This document shows positions 28,635 to 40,240 of a DNA stretch of 64,000 nt, one piece after another. Made by a program: the position numbers and the translations under genes. Within the stretch, counting starts at the first letter, position 1; each line of letters starts with the position of its first letter. The notes under the pieces were generated by a model, which was not told the origin of the DNA, made no database searches, and saw only the letters and a program-made list of their open reading frames with translations. This DNA is from JAJPKK01 sp963802745. Lineage in GTDB: Bacteria; Pseudomonadota; Alphaproteobacteria; Rhizobiales; Xanthobacteraceae. Location of the stretch: NCBI GenBank assembly GCA_963802745.1, contig CAWDKL010000049.1, positions 124,001 to 188,000 on the forward strand. Direction: 5' to 3'.

Positions 28635-29180
28635 GTGGCAGGCAATCCGCGAAACTACCCCGATACGATGCCGAGCGCGGAATCGGGCCGCCTCATGACG
28701 CGCGGGGAAAAACCGGTGTCGCTGCAGGTCGAGGGAAAAACCTTTCGCTATTTGCAGCCGGGCTGGTGGTGCTCGCTGACCGACCCCGACGACATGGAAG
28801 GCCAGCTCGTCGATGACGACAACCAGGTCGTCGAGATGGCACGGCGCACCGCGAAAGCGCTCGCGCGGGGCGAGACCGTGTTCGTTCCCGTGATCATCCG
28901 CGCCATCCGGCAACGCCGCGGCCTGACGCAACGGGAAGCGGGCGCGCTGTTCGGCACCGGCGAAACATCGTTCGAAAAATACGAGAGCGGCGAGATCGTC
29001 CCGCCGGGTCCCACCAAGCGGTTGCTGAGGCTTGCGGCGGAACGGCCGGAACTTTTCACTCTGCCGGACGATCGGCGAACCGCTGCGGCACCCGCGCCGG
29101 ATGCCAAGCTGGTTCACGACGCGCTCAGCGCGATCCAGATGGACCGGATCTACGAACCGCTGTTCGCGGGTGTTTCATAG
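28635..29180 (+). CDS. MqsA-like helix-turn-helix regulator, orphan
   Basis: A 181-aa protein. An AAGGAGG site at 28621-28627 fits a GTG start at 28635 (seven-base spacing) better than the GTG at 28629. The N-terminal part aligns in pattern with the MqsA/YgiT antitoxin head (SGRLMTRGEKP...FRYLQPGWWC) but the CxxC zinc pairs are replaced, leaving one Cys. The C-terminal HTH (RRGLTQREAGALFGTGETSFEKYESG) is of the MqsA/Xre type, with the TFxKYE-like block. No MqsR-type toxin gene is beside it. It is probably a DNA-binding repressor. Confidence 0.78.
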   Translation: MAGNPRNYPDTMPSAESGRLMTRGEKPVSLQVEGKTFRYLQPGWWCSLTDPDDMEGQLVDDDNQVVEMARRTAKALARGETVFVPVIIRAIRQRRGLTQREAGALFGTGETSFEKYESGEIVPPGPTKRLLRLAAERPELFTLPDDRRTAAAPAPDAKLVHDALSAIQMDRIYEPLFAGVS

Positions 29181-29200
29181 GCAGCCCTTTCCCGTTTCGT

Positions 29201-29350
29201 AACAGGGGCAAAAGTCGTGGCGGTTCCCACGGGTCATGGCCGGGCTTGTCCCGGCCATCTCGAAAATCGGCAAACCGTGCTCTCCTGAACGAGATCGCCG
29301 CGACAAGCCCGGCGATGACGAACAGGCCGCCACGACTTTTGCCCCTGTTA
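29201..29350. repeat. Palindromic dispersed repeat
   Basis: A 150-bp element with 24-bp perfect inverted ends (TAACAGGGGCAAAAGTCGTG and its complement) and an inner GGGCTTGTC/GACAAGCCC pair. It lies between the MqsA-like and ROCO genes. The inner GACAAGCCCGG block recurs in the repeats at 38038, 47253 and 48578, suggesting one repeat superfamily. Confidence 0.85.
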
Positions 29351-29487
29351 AGCCGTTTCGACGCAAATTGCCTCGGGGCTTCGAAATCCTCTAAAGCCTG
29401 CCATGGCCGCGAGCGCGAAGGTGCCCAGACGCTTTTCCGATTGAGCCCGATCGGCTAGGTTTGGGGTGTCGGAAGCGGGGGCACGCC

Positions 29488-32274
<2,787 letters not shown>

Positions 32275-32309
32275 TGCGGAGTTCTCGCCGGCGCCGGAAG
32301 CTTCTCCGA

Positions 32310-32420
32310 CCTCATCCTGAGGAGCATCGCGGAGCGATGCGTCTCGAAGGATGGCAGCAAGTCAGTGCCGTGCATCCATCCTTCGAGGCGCGCGCCTGCG
32401 GCGCGCTCCTCAGGATGAGG
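32310..32420. repeat. Palindromic dispersed repeat
   Basis: A 111-bp element with outer arms CCTCATCCTGAGGAGC / GCTCCTCAGGATGAGG and inner arms CGTCTCGAAGGATGG / CCATCCTTCGAGGCG. This form is very common in Bradyrhizobium-type genomes. It follows the ROCO gene by 36 bp and may end its transcript. Confidence 0.88.
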
Positions 32421-32516
32421 CTGAAGGTCGAAGCGTTCATTTCTGGACCACCGCGGATGCAGCCGAGACCGGGGAGGTGCTATACTGGCCGCAAACACGC
32501 CAGACGAGGATCGCTC

Positions 32517-33407
32517 ATGACCGCACCGCCCATCGTTCCGCCTGCCGCCATTGCGGTGATCGGCCTCGGCAATATGGGGGTTCCGATGGGGGCCTGCCTG
32601 ATCAAGGCCGGCTTTGCGGTGACCGGGTTCGACCTGTCCGAAACCGCGCGGGCGAATTTTGTGGCGGCCGGCGGGCGCTGCGCCATCGACGCGGCGCAGG
32701 CGGTCGCCTCCGCCGATGTGGTGATCACGCTGCTGCCGAACGGCAAGATCGTTCGCCAAGCCATTGATGGCTTTCGCCCCAACCTCAAGCCCGGCGCGAT
32801 CCTGTTGGAGATGAGTTCGTCCGACCCGATCGGCACCCGCCAGCTCGGAGAAGACCTGATCGCCGCCGGCTTCCCGTTTGTCGATGCGCCGGTGTCGGGC
32901 GGGGTCAAGCGCGCGGTGAACGGCACGCTTGCCATCATGGTCGGCGGCAACGCCGCCACCATCGACCGCATCGCCGCGTTGCTTGCCGCCATGGGCACGT
33001 CGATCTTCCGCACCGGCGCGCTCGGTTCCGGCCACGCCATGAAGGCACTCAACAATTACGTCTCCGCGGCCGGACTGGTAGCGGCGGTCGAGGCGCTGCG
33101 GATCGGGCGCAAGTTCGGGCTCGACCCCATGCTGATGACGGATATCCTCAACGTCTCGTCGGGCAAGAACAACTCCACGGAAGTGAAACTCAAGCAGTTC
33201 ATCATTTCGGAAACGTTTGCCGACGGTTTTCCGCTGCGGCTGATGGCCAAGGACGTGCGCACCGCCGACGATATGGCGCACGCGCTCGGCATTCCGACGC
33301 CGCTCGCCGACCTGTGCGCGCAATTGTGGGAAGCCGCCGCCGAGAGCCTGGACCCACGGGCCAATCACACCGAAGTGCTGCGCTATTTGGAGGGGCTCGG
33401 CGGGTGA
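32517..33407 (+). CDS. NAD(P)-dependent beta-hydroxyacid dehydrogenase (3-hydroxyisobutyrate dehydrogenase family)
   Basis: A 296-aa cytosolic dehydrogenase. The Rossmann fold starts with IAVIGLGNMGVPMG. The substrate loop is DAPVSGGVKRAVNGTL, the catalytic Lys lies in GHAMKALNN, and KNNSTE and FPLRLMAKD follow. The family oxidises 3-hydroxyisobutyrate, tartronate semialdehyde or related acids; the exact substrate is unclear. The start at 32517 (MTAPPIVPP) has a GAGGA site; the frame is open far upstream, through the palindromic repeat and into the ROCO gene, which is not coding in this frame. Confidence 0.9.
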   Translation: MTAPPIVPPAAIAVIGLGNMGVPMGACLIKAGFAVTGFDLSETARANFVAAGGRCAIDAAQAVASADVVITLLPNGKIVRQAIDGFRPNLKPGAILLEMSSSDPIGTRQLGEDLIAAGFPFVDAPVSGGVKRAVNGTLAIMVGGNAATIDRIAALLAAMGTSIFRTGALGSGHAMKALNNYVSAAGLVAAVEALRIGRKFGLDPMLMTDILNVSSGKNNSTEVKLKQFIISETFADGFPLRLMAKDVRTADDMAHALGIPTPLADLCAQLWEAAAESLDPRANHTEVLRYLEGLGG

Positions 33408-33496
33408 GACCTCCTCCATCAACGATCTTCGATTTTCCGGAGGCGATTTGGTGTATTCTTGGTTTCAACACATCTTGAATCCGAGGGAGCGAAACA

Positions 33497-33925
33497 ATGA
33501 TAACCGTACAACAATTGCTCGCCCAGAATGTCAGGCCGGTTTGCGCGATTGCCCCGGACGCGACCGTTTTCGATGCCATCGCGAAAATGGCCGAACAGGA
33601 CATCGGATCGCTGCTGGTGATGGAGGGGGACAAACTGGTCGGCATCATCACGGAGCGGCACTATGCGCGTAACGTGATGCTCAAGGGCAAGGCGTCGCCG
33701 ACGACGCCGGTGCGGGACATCATGGAGCGGCGCGTCGTCTGCGCCCGCCCGGACCAAACCGTCGAGCAATGCATGGCCCTCATGAGCGAAAAGCGGGTCC
33801 GCCATTTGCCGGTGCTCGAAGAAAAAAAGGTGATCGGCATCGTGTCGATCGGCGATCTCGTCAAAAGCATCATCAGCGATCAGCAATTCATCATCGACCA
33901 GCTCGTGCACCATATCCACGGATAG
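33497..33925 (+). CDS. CBS-pair domain protein
   Basis: A 142-aa protein that is just two CBS motifs: DATVFDAIAKMAEQDIGSLLVM with GIITERHYAR, and PDQTVEQCMALMSEKRVRHLPV with GIVSIGDLVKSII. Stand-alone CBS pairs bind adenine nucleotides and sense energy state. It is single, 89 bp after the dehydrogenase, with a GAGGGAG-type site before the ATG. Confidence 0.92.
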   Translation: MITVQQLLAQNVRPVCAIAPDATVFDAIAKMAEQDIGSLLVMEGDKLVGIITERHYARNVMLKGKASPTTPVRDIMERRVVCARPDQTVEQCMALMSEKRVRHLPVLEEKKVIGIVSIGDLVKSIISDQQFIIDQLVHHIHG

Positions 33926-33977
33926 CGAGACGGCAGGGTAAAGCCGATATCGTTCACTTGGCCGGGGATGCGCGTCC

Positions 33978-34012
33978 CCTATCCCACGGCGTTCTTCACG
34001 CCGTGGGATAGG
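33978..34012. repeat. Perfect 15-bp stem hairpin
   Basis: Arms CCTATCCCACGGCGT and ACGCCGTGGGATAGG enclose a five-base loop TCTTC. No T-run follows, so it does not look like an intrinsic terminator. It lies between the CBS gene and an IS66 relic, and may be the end of a mobile element. Confidence 0.75.
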
Positions 34013-34205
34013 TAGCCGACGAGCGGTTCGGTTGGGTAACCGGCCGGATCGAAGCCTCGTGATCGAGGCCGCCTTGGGCGGTCGAGCAATCCGACGGGCC
34101 GTAACGTGAGTAAGCCTGAGCAGGCCTCGAGCGGCGCTGCGACGCCATCATGCCGAGGGCCTGGCGCTCCATGCGGCGCAACCCCGCTCATGCGTGCGCA
34201 GCCCT

Positions 34206-34522
34206 AACTGCAAGCGCACGGCGCGTGGCCGCAAGCCACGCGGGGTCGGCCATCTCTGCTATTGCGTCTGAGCATCCGCAAGGCGAGGTGCCGCGCTTCC
34301 TCTCCGATCTCACCGTGCCGTTCACCAACAACGTGGCCGGCAGGCCGTCCGCAGAATGTAGCTCGCCAGAAAATCTCCGGCGGCTTCCGATCCGCCGCCG
34401 GGGCCGCCGACTTCGCCGTAATCCGATCGCTCCTCGCCACGGCGAGACAGCAGCGTTGGAAGATGCTCGAAACCCTCGCCGCCGACCCCAAGCGGCTGCT
34501 CGCCGACCTCAAGAGCGCATGA
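34206..34522 (+). pseudogene. IS66-family transposase (TnpC) 3' remnant, frameshifted
   Basis: Two frames rebuild the C-terminus of an IS66 transposase. PRFLSDLTVPFTNNVAGRP (about 34292-34350) corresponds to the family's RFLxDxxVPFTNNxAER block. In the next frame RQKISGGFRSAAGAADFAVI, then RSLLATARQQRWKMLETLAA, correspond to the terminal KISGGFRSxxGA segment. Upstream, GRKPRGVGHL hints at the preceding GH block. No start, catalytic DDE part or complete terminal repeats were found, so it is a dead fragment. Confidence 0.8.
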
Positions 34523-34588
34523 TACGGTCCGACAGACCTGGTAGTTACCAGCATTGGAGCTAACCGCCCTCACCGTGAGAGAGACGAC

Positions 34589-35803
34589 ATGGCGCGTATC
34601 AACGGCCAGCGACTGATCGACGATTTGCGGGAACTCGCGCAAATCGGGGCCTACCAGACCGGCGTCGATCGTCCGGCCCTGTCGCCCAAGGATATCGAGG
34701 CGCGCCGCTGGCTGGTGGGCAAGCTGTGCCGGGCCGGCCTCGACGCGTCCATGGACCGGGTCGGCAATGTGCTCGGCCGCAGCCCCAACGTTGCGACGGC
34801 GATCCTCATCGGCTCCCATACCGACACGGTTCCGCGCGGCGGCTGGCTCGATGGGGCGCTCGGGGTCGGCTATGCGCTGGAGATCGCCCGCAGTGCCCTG
34901 GAGGCCGGAGAAACCGGCGCGCCCAGTATCGACGTCATCTCGTTCCAGGACGAGGAAGGAACGTTTCTGCCGTTTCTCGGCAGCCTTTCGTTTTTTGACG
35001 ACCTCGCCGCAGCGGACGTCGCCGCCGCCAAATCGAAGGACGGCCATTCGCTCAGCGCCGCGCTGGAGAGCATCGCGGCCGAGCCGGCGCCGCTGCGGTT
35101 CGATGCCGGGCGGCAGCTCTGCTACATTGAGGCCCATATCGAGCAGGGGCCGCGCATGGAAGCGGCGGGCCGGCGAATCGGCGTCGTCACCGCGCTGGTC
35201 GGGATCCGGCGCTTCCATATTCGCAGCCATGGCGCCGCCAACCATGCCGGCACCACCCCGATGACGATGCGCCGCGACGCCGGCGCCGCCCTGATCGACC
35301 TTGCCGCCGCGCTCAACTGCGAATTCCGCCGCGTTGCATCCGCAGACACGGTGTGGAACATCGGCGCGATGCGGTTCCACCCCGGTGCCGCCAATGTAGT
35401 TCCGGGCGAGGCCGAGATGATGCTGGAACTGCGCGACACCGATGCGGCGGCGATGGACCGGCTGGAAGAACGCGTCATGGCGCTCGTCGCCGCCGCCAAT
35501 CGCGGGCCGGTGGCGATCGCTATCGAGCCGACGGTGCGGATTGCCCCGACCGCGCTGAGCGAACGCCTTGGCGCCACCATCGCGGCGGCCGCCACGGCAC
35601 GGGGCGAAACCCCGGTGCACCTGCCGAGCGGCGCCGGCCACGACGCCATGATCGCGGCGCGGTTCCTTCCCTCCGCGATGATGTTCATCCCGTCGATCGG
35701 CGGCATCAGCCACAACATTCAGGAGAACACGTCGGACGCCGATATCATCTTCGGCTGCGAAGTGCTGGCCGACGCCGTGGCGCGGCTGCGGCGGCAGACG
35801 TAA
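34589..35803 (+). CDS. M20 family amidohydrolase (N-carbamoyl-L-amino-acid / allantoate amidohydrolase type)
   Basis: A 404-aa di-metal hydrolase. Motifs: GSHTDTVPRGGWLDGALG (metal His and bridging Asp), SFQDEEGTFLPFLGS (catalytic EE), EAHIEQGP (metal His), GAGHDAM and a C-terminal HNIQENT. These are typical of Zn-dependent enzymes that remove carbamoyl groups from N-carbamoyl amino acids or ureido compounds; the exact substrate is open. It sits right after the IS66 relic, 68 bp before the ceramidase-like gene on the same strand. Confidence 0.9.
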   Translation: MARINGQRLIDDLRELAQIGAYQTGVDRPALSPKDIEARRWLVGKLCRAGLDASMDRVGNVLGRSPNVATAILIGSHTDTVPRGGWLDGALGVGYALEIARSALEAGETGAPSIDVISFQDEEGTFLPFLGSLSFFDDLAAADVAAAKSKDGHSLSAALESIAAEPAPLRFDAGRQLCYIEAHIEQGPRMEAAGRRIGVVTALVGIRRFHIRSHGAANHAGTTPMTMRRDAGAALIDLAAALNCEFRRVASADTVWNIGAMRFHPGAANVVPGEAEMMLELRDTDAAAMDRLEERVMALVAAANRGPVAIAIEPTVRIAPTALSERLGATIAAAATARGETPVHLPSGAGHDAMIAARFLPSAMMFIPSIGGISHNIQENTSDADIIFGCEVLADAVARLRRQT

Positions 35804-35870
35804 CGCCCCTTCTTCAAGCTGCAACGCCTGGCTTGAAGGGCAGCCGGGCACCTCATCGATAGGACACCCC

Positions 35871-36557
35871 ATGGCGTGGTTGACGCCGATTGATCTCTAT
35901 TGCGAGCGCACCGACGCGTCGTTCTGGGCCGAGCCCGCCAACGCACTGACCAACGCGGCATTCCTGGTCGCCGCCTTGGCGGCCTTGGCACTGTGGCGCC
36001 GCTGTGCGCGTCCAGGCGCGCCTGACTGGCCGGCGCTGGCACTTATTGTCGTGGTGGGCGCGGTCGGCGCCGGCTCGTTTACGTTCCATACCGTGGCAAC
36101 GAGTGGCGCCATGCTGGCGGACGTGATTCCGATCGCGGCCTTCATTTATGGCTACCTGCTGCTGGCCTTGCGGCGATTTCTGCATCTCGGCGCGACCATC
36201 GCGGTCGCGATCGTGGTGGCCTACGCGGCCGCTGCGGTGGGGCTGACCGGGTTGGTGCCGGCCGGCGCTCTCAACGGTTCGGTCGGCTATGTGCCGGCGC
36301 TGGTTGCCCTGATCGCGATGGCGTGGGCAACGCGAGGAATGGGGTCAATTCCGCGCGATCTGACGTGGGCAGCGGGGATCTTCACGCTGTCGCTCGCGCT
36401 GCGCGCAATCGATGCGGCGGTCTGCGACACGATTCCGCTCGGCACCCATTTTCTGTGGCACATTCTCAATGCCGTCGTGCTCTACACGCTGCTGCGCACC
36501 GCGATCCTGGCGGGCCCCGCCGGTGAACGGAACGCGCGGCCGACCCATGCGTTATAA
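35871..36557 (+). CDS. Ceramidase-like (alkaline ceramidase/CREST superfamily) membrane protein
   Basis: A 228-aa protein with about seven membrane segments. N-terminal DLYCERTDASFWAEPANALT, GSFTFHTVAT and FLWHILNA near the end carry the conserved Glu/Asn, Ser/His and His residues of the Zn-dependent CREST hydrolases, where His and Asp bind metal. Bacterial members may hydrolyse membrane amides. It is probably co-transcribed with the amidohydrolase upstream. Confidence 0.85.
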   Translation: MAWLTPIDLYCERTDASFWAEPANALTNAAFLVAALAALALWRRCARPGAPDWPALALIVVVGAVGAGSFTFHTVATSGAMLADVIPIAAFIYGYLLLALRRFLHLGATIAVAIVVAYAAAAVGLTGLVPAGALNGSVGYVPALVALIAMAWATRGMGSIPRDLTWAAGIFTLSLALRAIDAAVCDTIPLGTHFLWHILNAVVLYTLLRTAILAGPAGERNARPTHAL

Positions 36558-36647
36558 ATAGGAGATTGCCGCGTTGCATTTGACCAGCGGTCAGCGACCG
36601 GGGCACCTCCATCCGGCCGGTCTTTGTCCACGTGATCCGTGATCAAA

Positions 36648-37043
36648 TTACCGGAATGGGTTCGCGATGCGAAGGCGCTCATCGATGACGAGACCGTGTT
36701 GCATATCTTCCGACCACAGAATGCTGCATTCGGCGCGAACCGCGGAGGCTATCATGAGAGCGTCGAAAATGGCATATCCGTAACGCCGAGCAATTCGGAT
36801 CGCTTCGACGTGTGTTTCCACATCGATCGGAACGATGGCAGTGCATACCGCACGGATCGCCGTGACGGCATCATGCAACTCCTCCCATGTCATGTGCAGT
36901 TTGCGCCTTGCCACATTGGTAAATTCATTGAGACCCTGGACGCTGATGATACAGCCGCGTTCCAGCATGGCTTGCGCAGCGGCGGCGCGCACATCATCGG
37001 TGAAAGCGTAAACCAAAACGTTGCTGTCCAGGAACTCGGCCAT
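36648..37043 (-). CDS. PIN-domain toxin (VapC-like), module 1
   Basis: A 131-aa PIN ribonuclease. It opens with FLDSNVLVYAFTDD (first metal Asp), has Glu in GLNEFTNVARR, and FDALMIASAVRAEC near the end with further acidic residues. VapC-type toxins cut RNA, commonly tRNA, when freed from their partner. The AbrB-like antitoxin gene precedes it by 24 bp on the same strand. Confidence 0.88.
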   Translation of the reverse strand: MAEFLDSNVLVYAFTDDVRAAAAQAMLERGCIISVQGLNEFTNVARRKLHMTWEELHDAVTAIRAVCTAIVPIDVETHVEAIRIARRYGYAIFDALMIASAVRAECSILWSEDMQHGLVIDERLRIANPFR

Positions 37044-37067
37044 TTTTGGATTTTACGATTCCACGAT

Positions 37068-37298
37068 TTACCTGGAATTCGCTTCCTCGCGGTCGAATTT
37101 CCAGTCCGCCGGAAGCGGCTTGCGAAAGGCACGAATGCGCTCCAATGCGCGCTCGCGAGCCCGATCGTGCGCGATGTAGAAGGTGCGTTCATCCATGACA
37201 TGGACTTCGACTTGATCGCCTTCTTTGAGCTGCAACGCTTCGACAATGGCCGCGGGAATGCGGATCGCAAGGCTATTACCCCATTTCGCGACTTGCAT
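37068..37298 (-). CDS. AbrB/MazE-type antitoxin, module 1
   Basis: A 76-aa swapped-hairpin DNA-binding protein (VAKWGNSLAIRIPAAIVEAL, KEGDQVEVHV). The start at 37298 has a GGAGG site five to nine bases upstream. The C-terminal tail DWKFDREEANSR should wrap the toxin. It presumably represses its own promoter; an inverted repeat lies just upstream at 37315. Confidence 0.88.
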   Translation of the reverse strand: MQVAKWGNSLAIRIPAAIVEALQLKEGDQVEVHVMDERTFYIAHDRARERALERIRAFRKPLPADWKFDREEANSR

Positions 37299-37314
37299 GA
37301 CTACACCTCCAATG

Positions 37315-37336
37315 ATATACGAAATCGGTAGTATAT
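37315..37336. promoter_or_regulatory. Possible operator of toxin-antitoxin module 1
   Basis: Inverted hexamers ATATAC and GTATAT are separated by ten bases, inside an AT-rich patch 17 bp before the antitoxin start. Size and position suit binding by an AbrB-type dimer; not proven. Confidence 0.4.
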
Positions 37337-37450
37337 TTATCCATCTCAATAGGTCAAGCTGCACGTCGATCCGCCGCCGATGCCGAACCACGGAGCGCGG
37401 CGCAAACGAGCGGTGCCATCAGGCCCATGATCGGCGGCTCCGTGCTCTGC

Positions 37451-37978
37451 CTAACCGTGGTCGTCCGGCCCGGCGATCCGGTCCATCCAGGCGAGCAGCA
37501 CGCCGACCAGCGGGATGCTCAGGGTAATGCCGATTCGCAGCGCCGCATCCGAGACGGCTACGTCATCGATATGCACGAAGGTTTCGAGCAGCTGAATGAC
37601 CGCGATGGCCGCCGCCGACGCGATCACTTTGAGCTTGACCGCATTGAAGCCGACGCCGCGCAGGCCGTTCGGCCGGTCCGCCGCATCGAGATGCCGCAAG
37701 GGGGAAACAAAGTTCTCCCAGGCGGCGAACATCACCATGATCACCAGATTGGCGACCAGGACCAGGTCGATCAGCGTCAGGGCGGTCAGGATCGCCTCGT
37801 TCGACGTCATCGAGAACATGCCGGGAAGCGCGGCGAACAGCTTGTCGGCAAACTTGACCCCGATGATGCACAGCGCGCCGAACAAGCCGATATAGATCGG
37901 CGCCGCGATCCAGCGGGTCGCGAACATCAGGCGGTCGGTACCCCGGCGGATATTCAGCTTGGTCAACTCGGAAACCAT
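37451..37978 (-). CDS. YqhA family (UPF0114) membrane protein
   Basis: A 175-aa inner-membrane protein with about four segments, matching the YqhA/TIGR00645 family: an N-terminal LMFATRWIAAPIYIGL, the loop WENFVSPL and the conserved KLKVIASAAAIAVIQLLETF. Function unknown. It is a single gene. Confidence 0.85.
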   Translation of the reverse strand: MVSELTKLNIRRGTDRLMFATRWIAAPIYIGLFGALCIIGVKFADKLFAALPGMFSMTSNEAILTALTLIDLVLVANLVIMVMFAAWENFVSPLRHLDAADRPNGLRGVGFNAVKLKVIASAAAIAVIQLLETFVHIDDVAVSDAALRIGITLSIPLVGVLLAWMDRIAGPDDHG

Positions 37979-38037
37979 TTCGTTACCTTCAAAAGCGGAC
38001 GGAGACCGCTCGCCAACTCACGGACTTAGGATGACTC

Positions 38038-38129
38038 GTCATGCCGGCGTTCGTCGCCCGCATTCACGCATTGCTTTCAGCCGTTCTGCGAGCAATGCGT
38101 GAACGGCCGGGACAAGCCCGGCCATGACG
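38038..38129. repeat. Palindromic dispersed repeat
   Basis: A 92-bp element with long imperfect arms: GTCATGCCGG..ATTCACGCATTGCT against AGCAATGCGTGAA..CCGGCCATGAC. It lies between the starts of the YqhA-type gene and the stop of the hydroxylase and shares its GGACAAGCCCGGCCATGAC end with the repeats near 47.3 and 48.6 kb. Confidence 0.85.
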
Positions 38130-38162
38130 GTGGAGATGGTTCTCCTTCATCGCAAATTGGTA

Positions 38163-39377
38163 TCACATCCCGCCATAAAGCCAGGCCATGCCGTCATAGG
38201 CTTGCTGCGCCGTGCGCCCGTGCAAGGCATTGTAGCGCAGTTCCGCCGTGACGCCGCTGGCGTGATAGAATTCGCCGTAAATGCGCGCCGTGATTTGCAC
38301 CCGCCCGGTGCGCAGATAGCGCTGCTGCTCGTAAGCCTTGAAGGCGCCAGGAATGTCGCCGGGCATTCCCGCGACTTTCTCGGCGAGGCAGACGGCGTCT
38401 TCACTCGCCATGCAGGCGCCCTGAGCGAGATATTGCAGCATCGGGTGGGCGGCATCGCCAAGCAGCGTGACACGGCCCCTGGACCAGTCCTTCACCGGAT
38501 CGCGGTCGCACAGCACCCACATGCGCCAGGTCTCGATGCGCTCCAAAAGCCGCAGTACCTCGGGGCGCTGGCCGGCGAACCGCTTCCAAAGTTCGTCCTT
38601 GGCGCCCTCGGTATTCCAGCCCTCCACATAGCGGTCGGAGTGAAATACCGCGACGAGGTTGTACAGCGTGCCGCGCCGCAACGGGTAATGCACAAAATGG
38701 GTTTTCGGCCCTGCCCAGAGCATCACCTCGGGCCGCCACAAATCGTCCGGTACCTGCTCGCGCGGCAGCACCGCACGGTAGGCGATATGCCCGGAAACTC
38801 GCGGCGCGCCGTCGCCGACGATTTTGGCCCGGATGCGCGACCACATGCCGTCGCAGCCGACGAGCGCGCAGCCGCGCACCGTCTCGCCGCCTTCGAGCCG
38901 CAACGAAACCGTATCGCCGTCGTCGTTGAAATCCTCGACCTTGCGGTTGTTCTCCAGCGAAACCAGATTGTTGCCCTGGCAGGCGCGCAGATAGACACCA
39001 TGAATATCGGCCCGATGCGTCACCGCATAAGGCTGGCCGAAGTGCTGGCGGAACGGCTCGCCCAGCGGCACGCCGGTGATCGGCTCGCCGGTCAGCGCGT
39101 CGCGCATTTCGAGCGCCGGCGGCACCCACGCATCCGCCAGCATATCGGCCTTGAGCCCGATGCGCTCGATGGCGCGAAAAATGTTCGGCCCAAGCTGGAT
39201 GCCGGCGCCCAGCTCCTTGAATTCCGCCGCCTGCTCGAACACCCGCACCGGAAAGCCTTGGCGCGCCAGCGCATAAGCTGTCACCAGCCCGCCGATGCCG
39301 CCGCCGGCGATGAGGAAGGGCAGTTGCTGCCCTTTCGCATGTTGTCCTGTGGCGGCGTTTCCATTGGGCTGGGCCAT
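38163..39377 (-). CDS. FAD-dependent aromatic hydroxylase (salicylate / 3-hydroxybenzoate 6-hydroxylase type)
   Basis: A 404-aa group A flavoprotein monooxygenase. The FAD motif is LIAGGGIGGLVTAYAL, the DG motif LVGCDGMWSRIR, and the GD motif VTLLGDAAHPMLQYLAQGAC. The whole resembles 3-hydroxybenzoate 6-hydroxylase, which makes gentisate using NADH and O2. No ring-cleavage gene is adjacent, so the pathway role is unproven. It is a single gene. Confidence 0.88.
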   Translation of the reverse strand: MAQPNGNAATGQHAKGQQLPFLIAGGGIGGLVTAYALARQGFPVRVFEQAAEFKELGAGIQLGPNIFRAIERIGLKADMLADAWVPPALEMRDALTGEPITGVPLGEPFRQHFGQPYAVTHRADIHGVYLRACQGNNLVSLENNRKVEDFNDDGDTVSLRLEGGETVRGCALVGCDGMWSRIRAKIVGDGAPRVSGHIAYRAVLPREQVPDDLWRPEVMLWAGPKTHFVHYPLRRGTLYNLVAVFHSDRYVEGWNTEGAKDELWKRFAGQRPEVLRLLERIETWRMWVLCDRDPVKDWSRGRVTLLGDAAHPMLQYLAQGACMASEDAVCLAEKVAGMPGDIPGAFKAYEQQRYLRTGRVQITARIYGEFYHASGVTAELRYNALHGRTAQQAYDGMAWLYGGM

Positions 39378-39595
39378 GCCTGTGCTCCCGAAGCGTGGAT
39401 CGTTGCACCGACCATAGCGGTGCCTGGGCGGGTTTTGTAGCCGCTATTGCGGCTGACGTTGCGGCCGCGCCGGGGGCAAACCTCCAGAAGGCGCGTCTGG
39501 CGCTTTACTTCCGTCGTCGCGATCCCTCGGCCCGAGGGTGCGGTACCGCGGACGTCGCCCGTGCGGGCTGGCAGGCGCGCGAGCGGCGCACTGCC

Positions 39596-40006
39596 TTAAT
39601 TAATCCGGGTGATCAACGGCAGTTTCGGAAAATACGTGCGATAGCGGATCGCATCGCGCGTCAGCAATTGATAGCCGGCGACCGCGGCGTGGGCACCGAT
39701 AAAGAAATCGGGTAGCGGCGATCGTTTCGTGCCCTCGCGCCGACGATAAAGCAGAAACGCCTTCCCGGCCAGAAAGGCGGCCTGATATGGGATTGCCTCC
39801 CGGTCGAACATGGCTTTCGGCAGCGCCGCGTCCAGGTCTTCGATTTGCGAATAACGAACCGAAACCTCGCCGTAGATGATCGGATTGATGACGAGGCGAA
39901 ACCGCTCCGCTACGCGTGCCACGGCCGCGGCCGACCACGCGAACCAGCGCGGATCTTCCGTCATCAGGTCGAGCAGCACGTTGCTGTCGATCAGGACGGC
40001 GGTCAT
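39596..40006 (-). CDS. PIN-domain toxin, module 2
   Basis: A 136-aa PIN ribonuclease with LIDSNVLLDLMTED at the start, Glu in YGEVSVRYS, and PDFFIGAHAAVAGYQLLTRD, which supplies the late acidic residues. Its start abuts the stop of the antitoxin gene with no gap, indicating coupled translation. The sequence is unlike the toxins of modules 1 and 3, so the three were not duplicated locally. Confidence 0.88.
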   Translation of the reverse strand: MTAVLIDSNVLLDLMTEDPRWFAWSAAAVARVAERFRLVINPIIYGEVSVRYSQIEDLDAALPKAMFDREAIPYQAAFLAGKAFLLYRRREGTKRSPLPDFFIGAHAAVAGYQLLTRDAIRYRTYFPKLPLITRIN

Positions 40007-40240
40007 TCAATCGCCGCGGGTCAAGGCCATAATGGCGTCCGTCGTCATGGCGACATCGCCCCGCCCTCGCACATGGGCGACGACCCGCGCTCCGCGGCCA
40101 GTCTTGCGGCGCCCCGTCGCCGGGATGATCCGCACCACCTCACCATCGAACGCGAAATCCACCTCCGTGTGCGGCAGCAAGCCCGCTTGCGTCCGGATTT
40201 CGGCCGGGATGGTGACTTGGCCCTTAGATGTGATGCGCAT
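40007..40240 (-). CDS. AbrB/MazE-type antitoxin, module 2
   Basis: A 77-aa protein with the swapped-hairpin pattern RITSKGQVTIPAEIRTQAGL and TEVDFAFDGEVVRI. The start at 40240 has an AAGGA site; the longer open frame to 40342 lacks one. The C-terminal tail (TTDAIMALTRGD) should bind the toxin encoded directly after it. Confidence 0.88.
   Translation of the reverse strand: MRITSKGQVTIPAEIRTQAGLLPHTEVDFAFDGEVVRIIPATGRRKTGRGARVVAHVRGRGDVAMTTDAIMALTRGD

Noticed and set aside
33978..34012. Hairpin as intrinsic terminator of the CBS gene
   Set aside because: No T-run follows on either strand.
34013..34200. TnpB-type nuclease remnant or guide RNA next to the hairpin
   Set aside because: The minus-strand frame shows no RuvC or zinc-finger motif; resemblance to such element ends is too vague.
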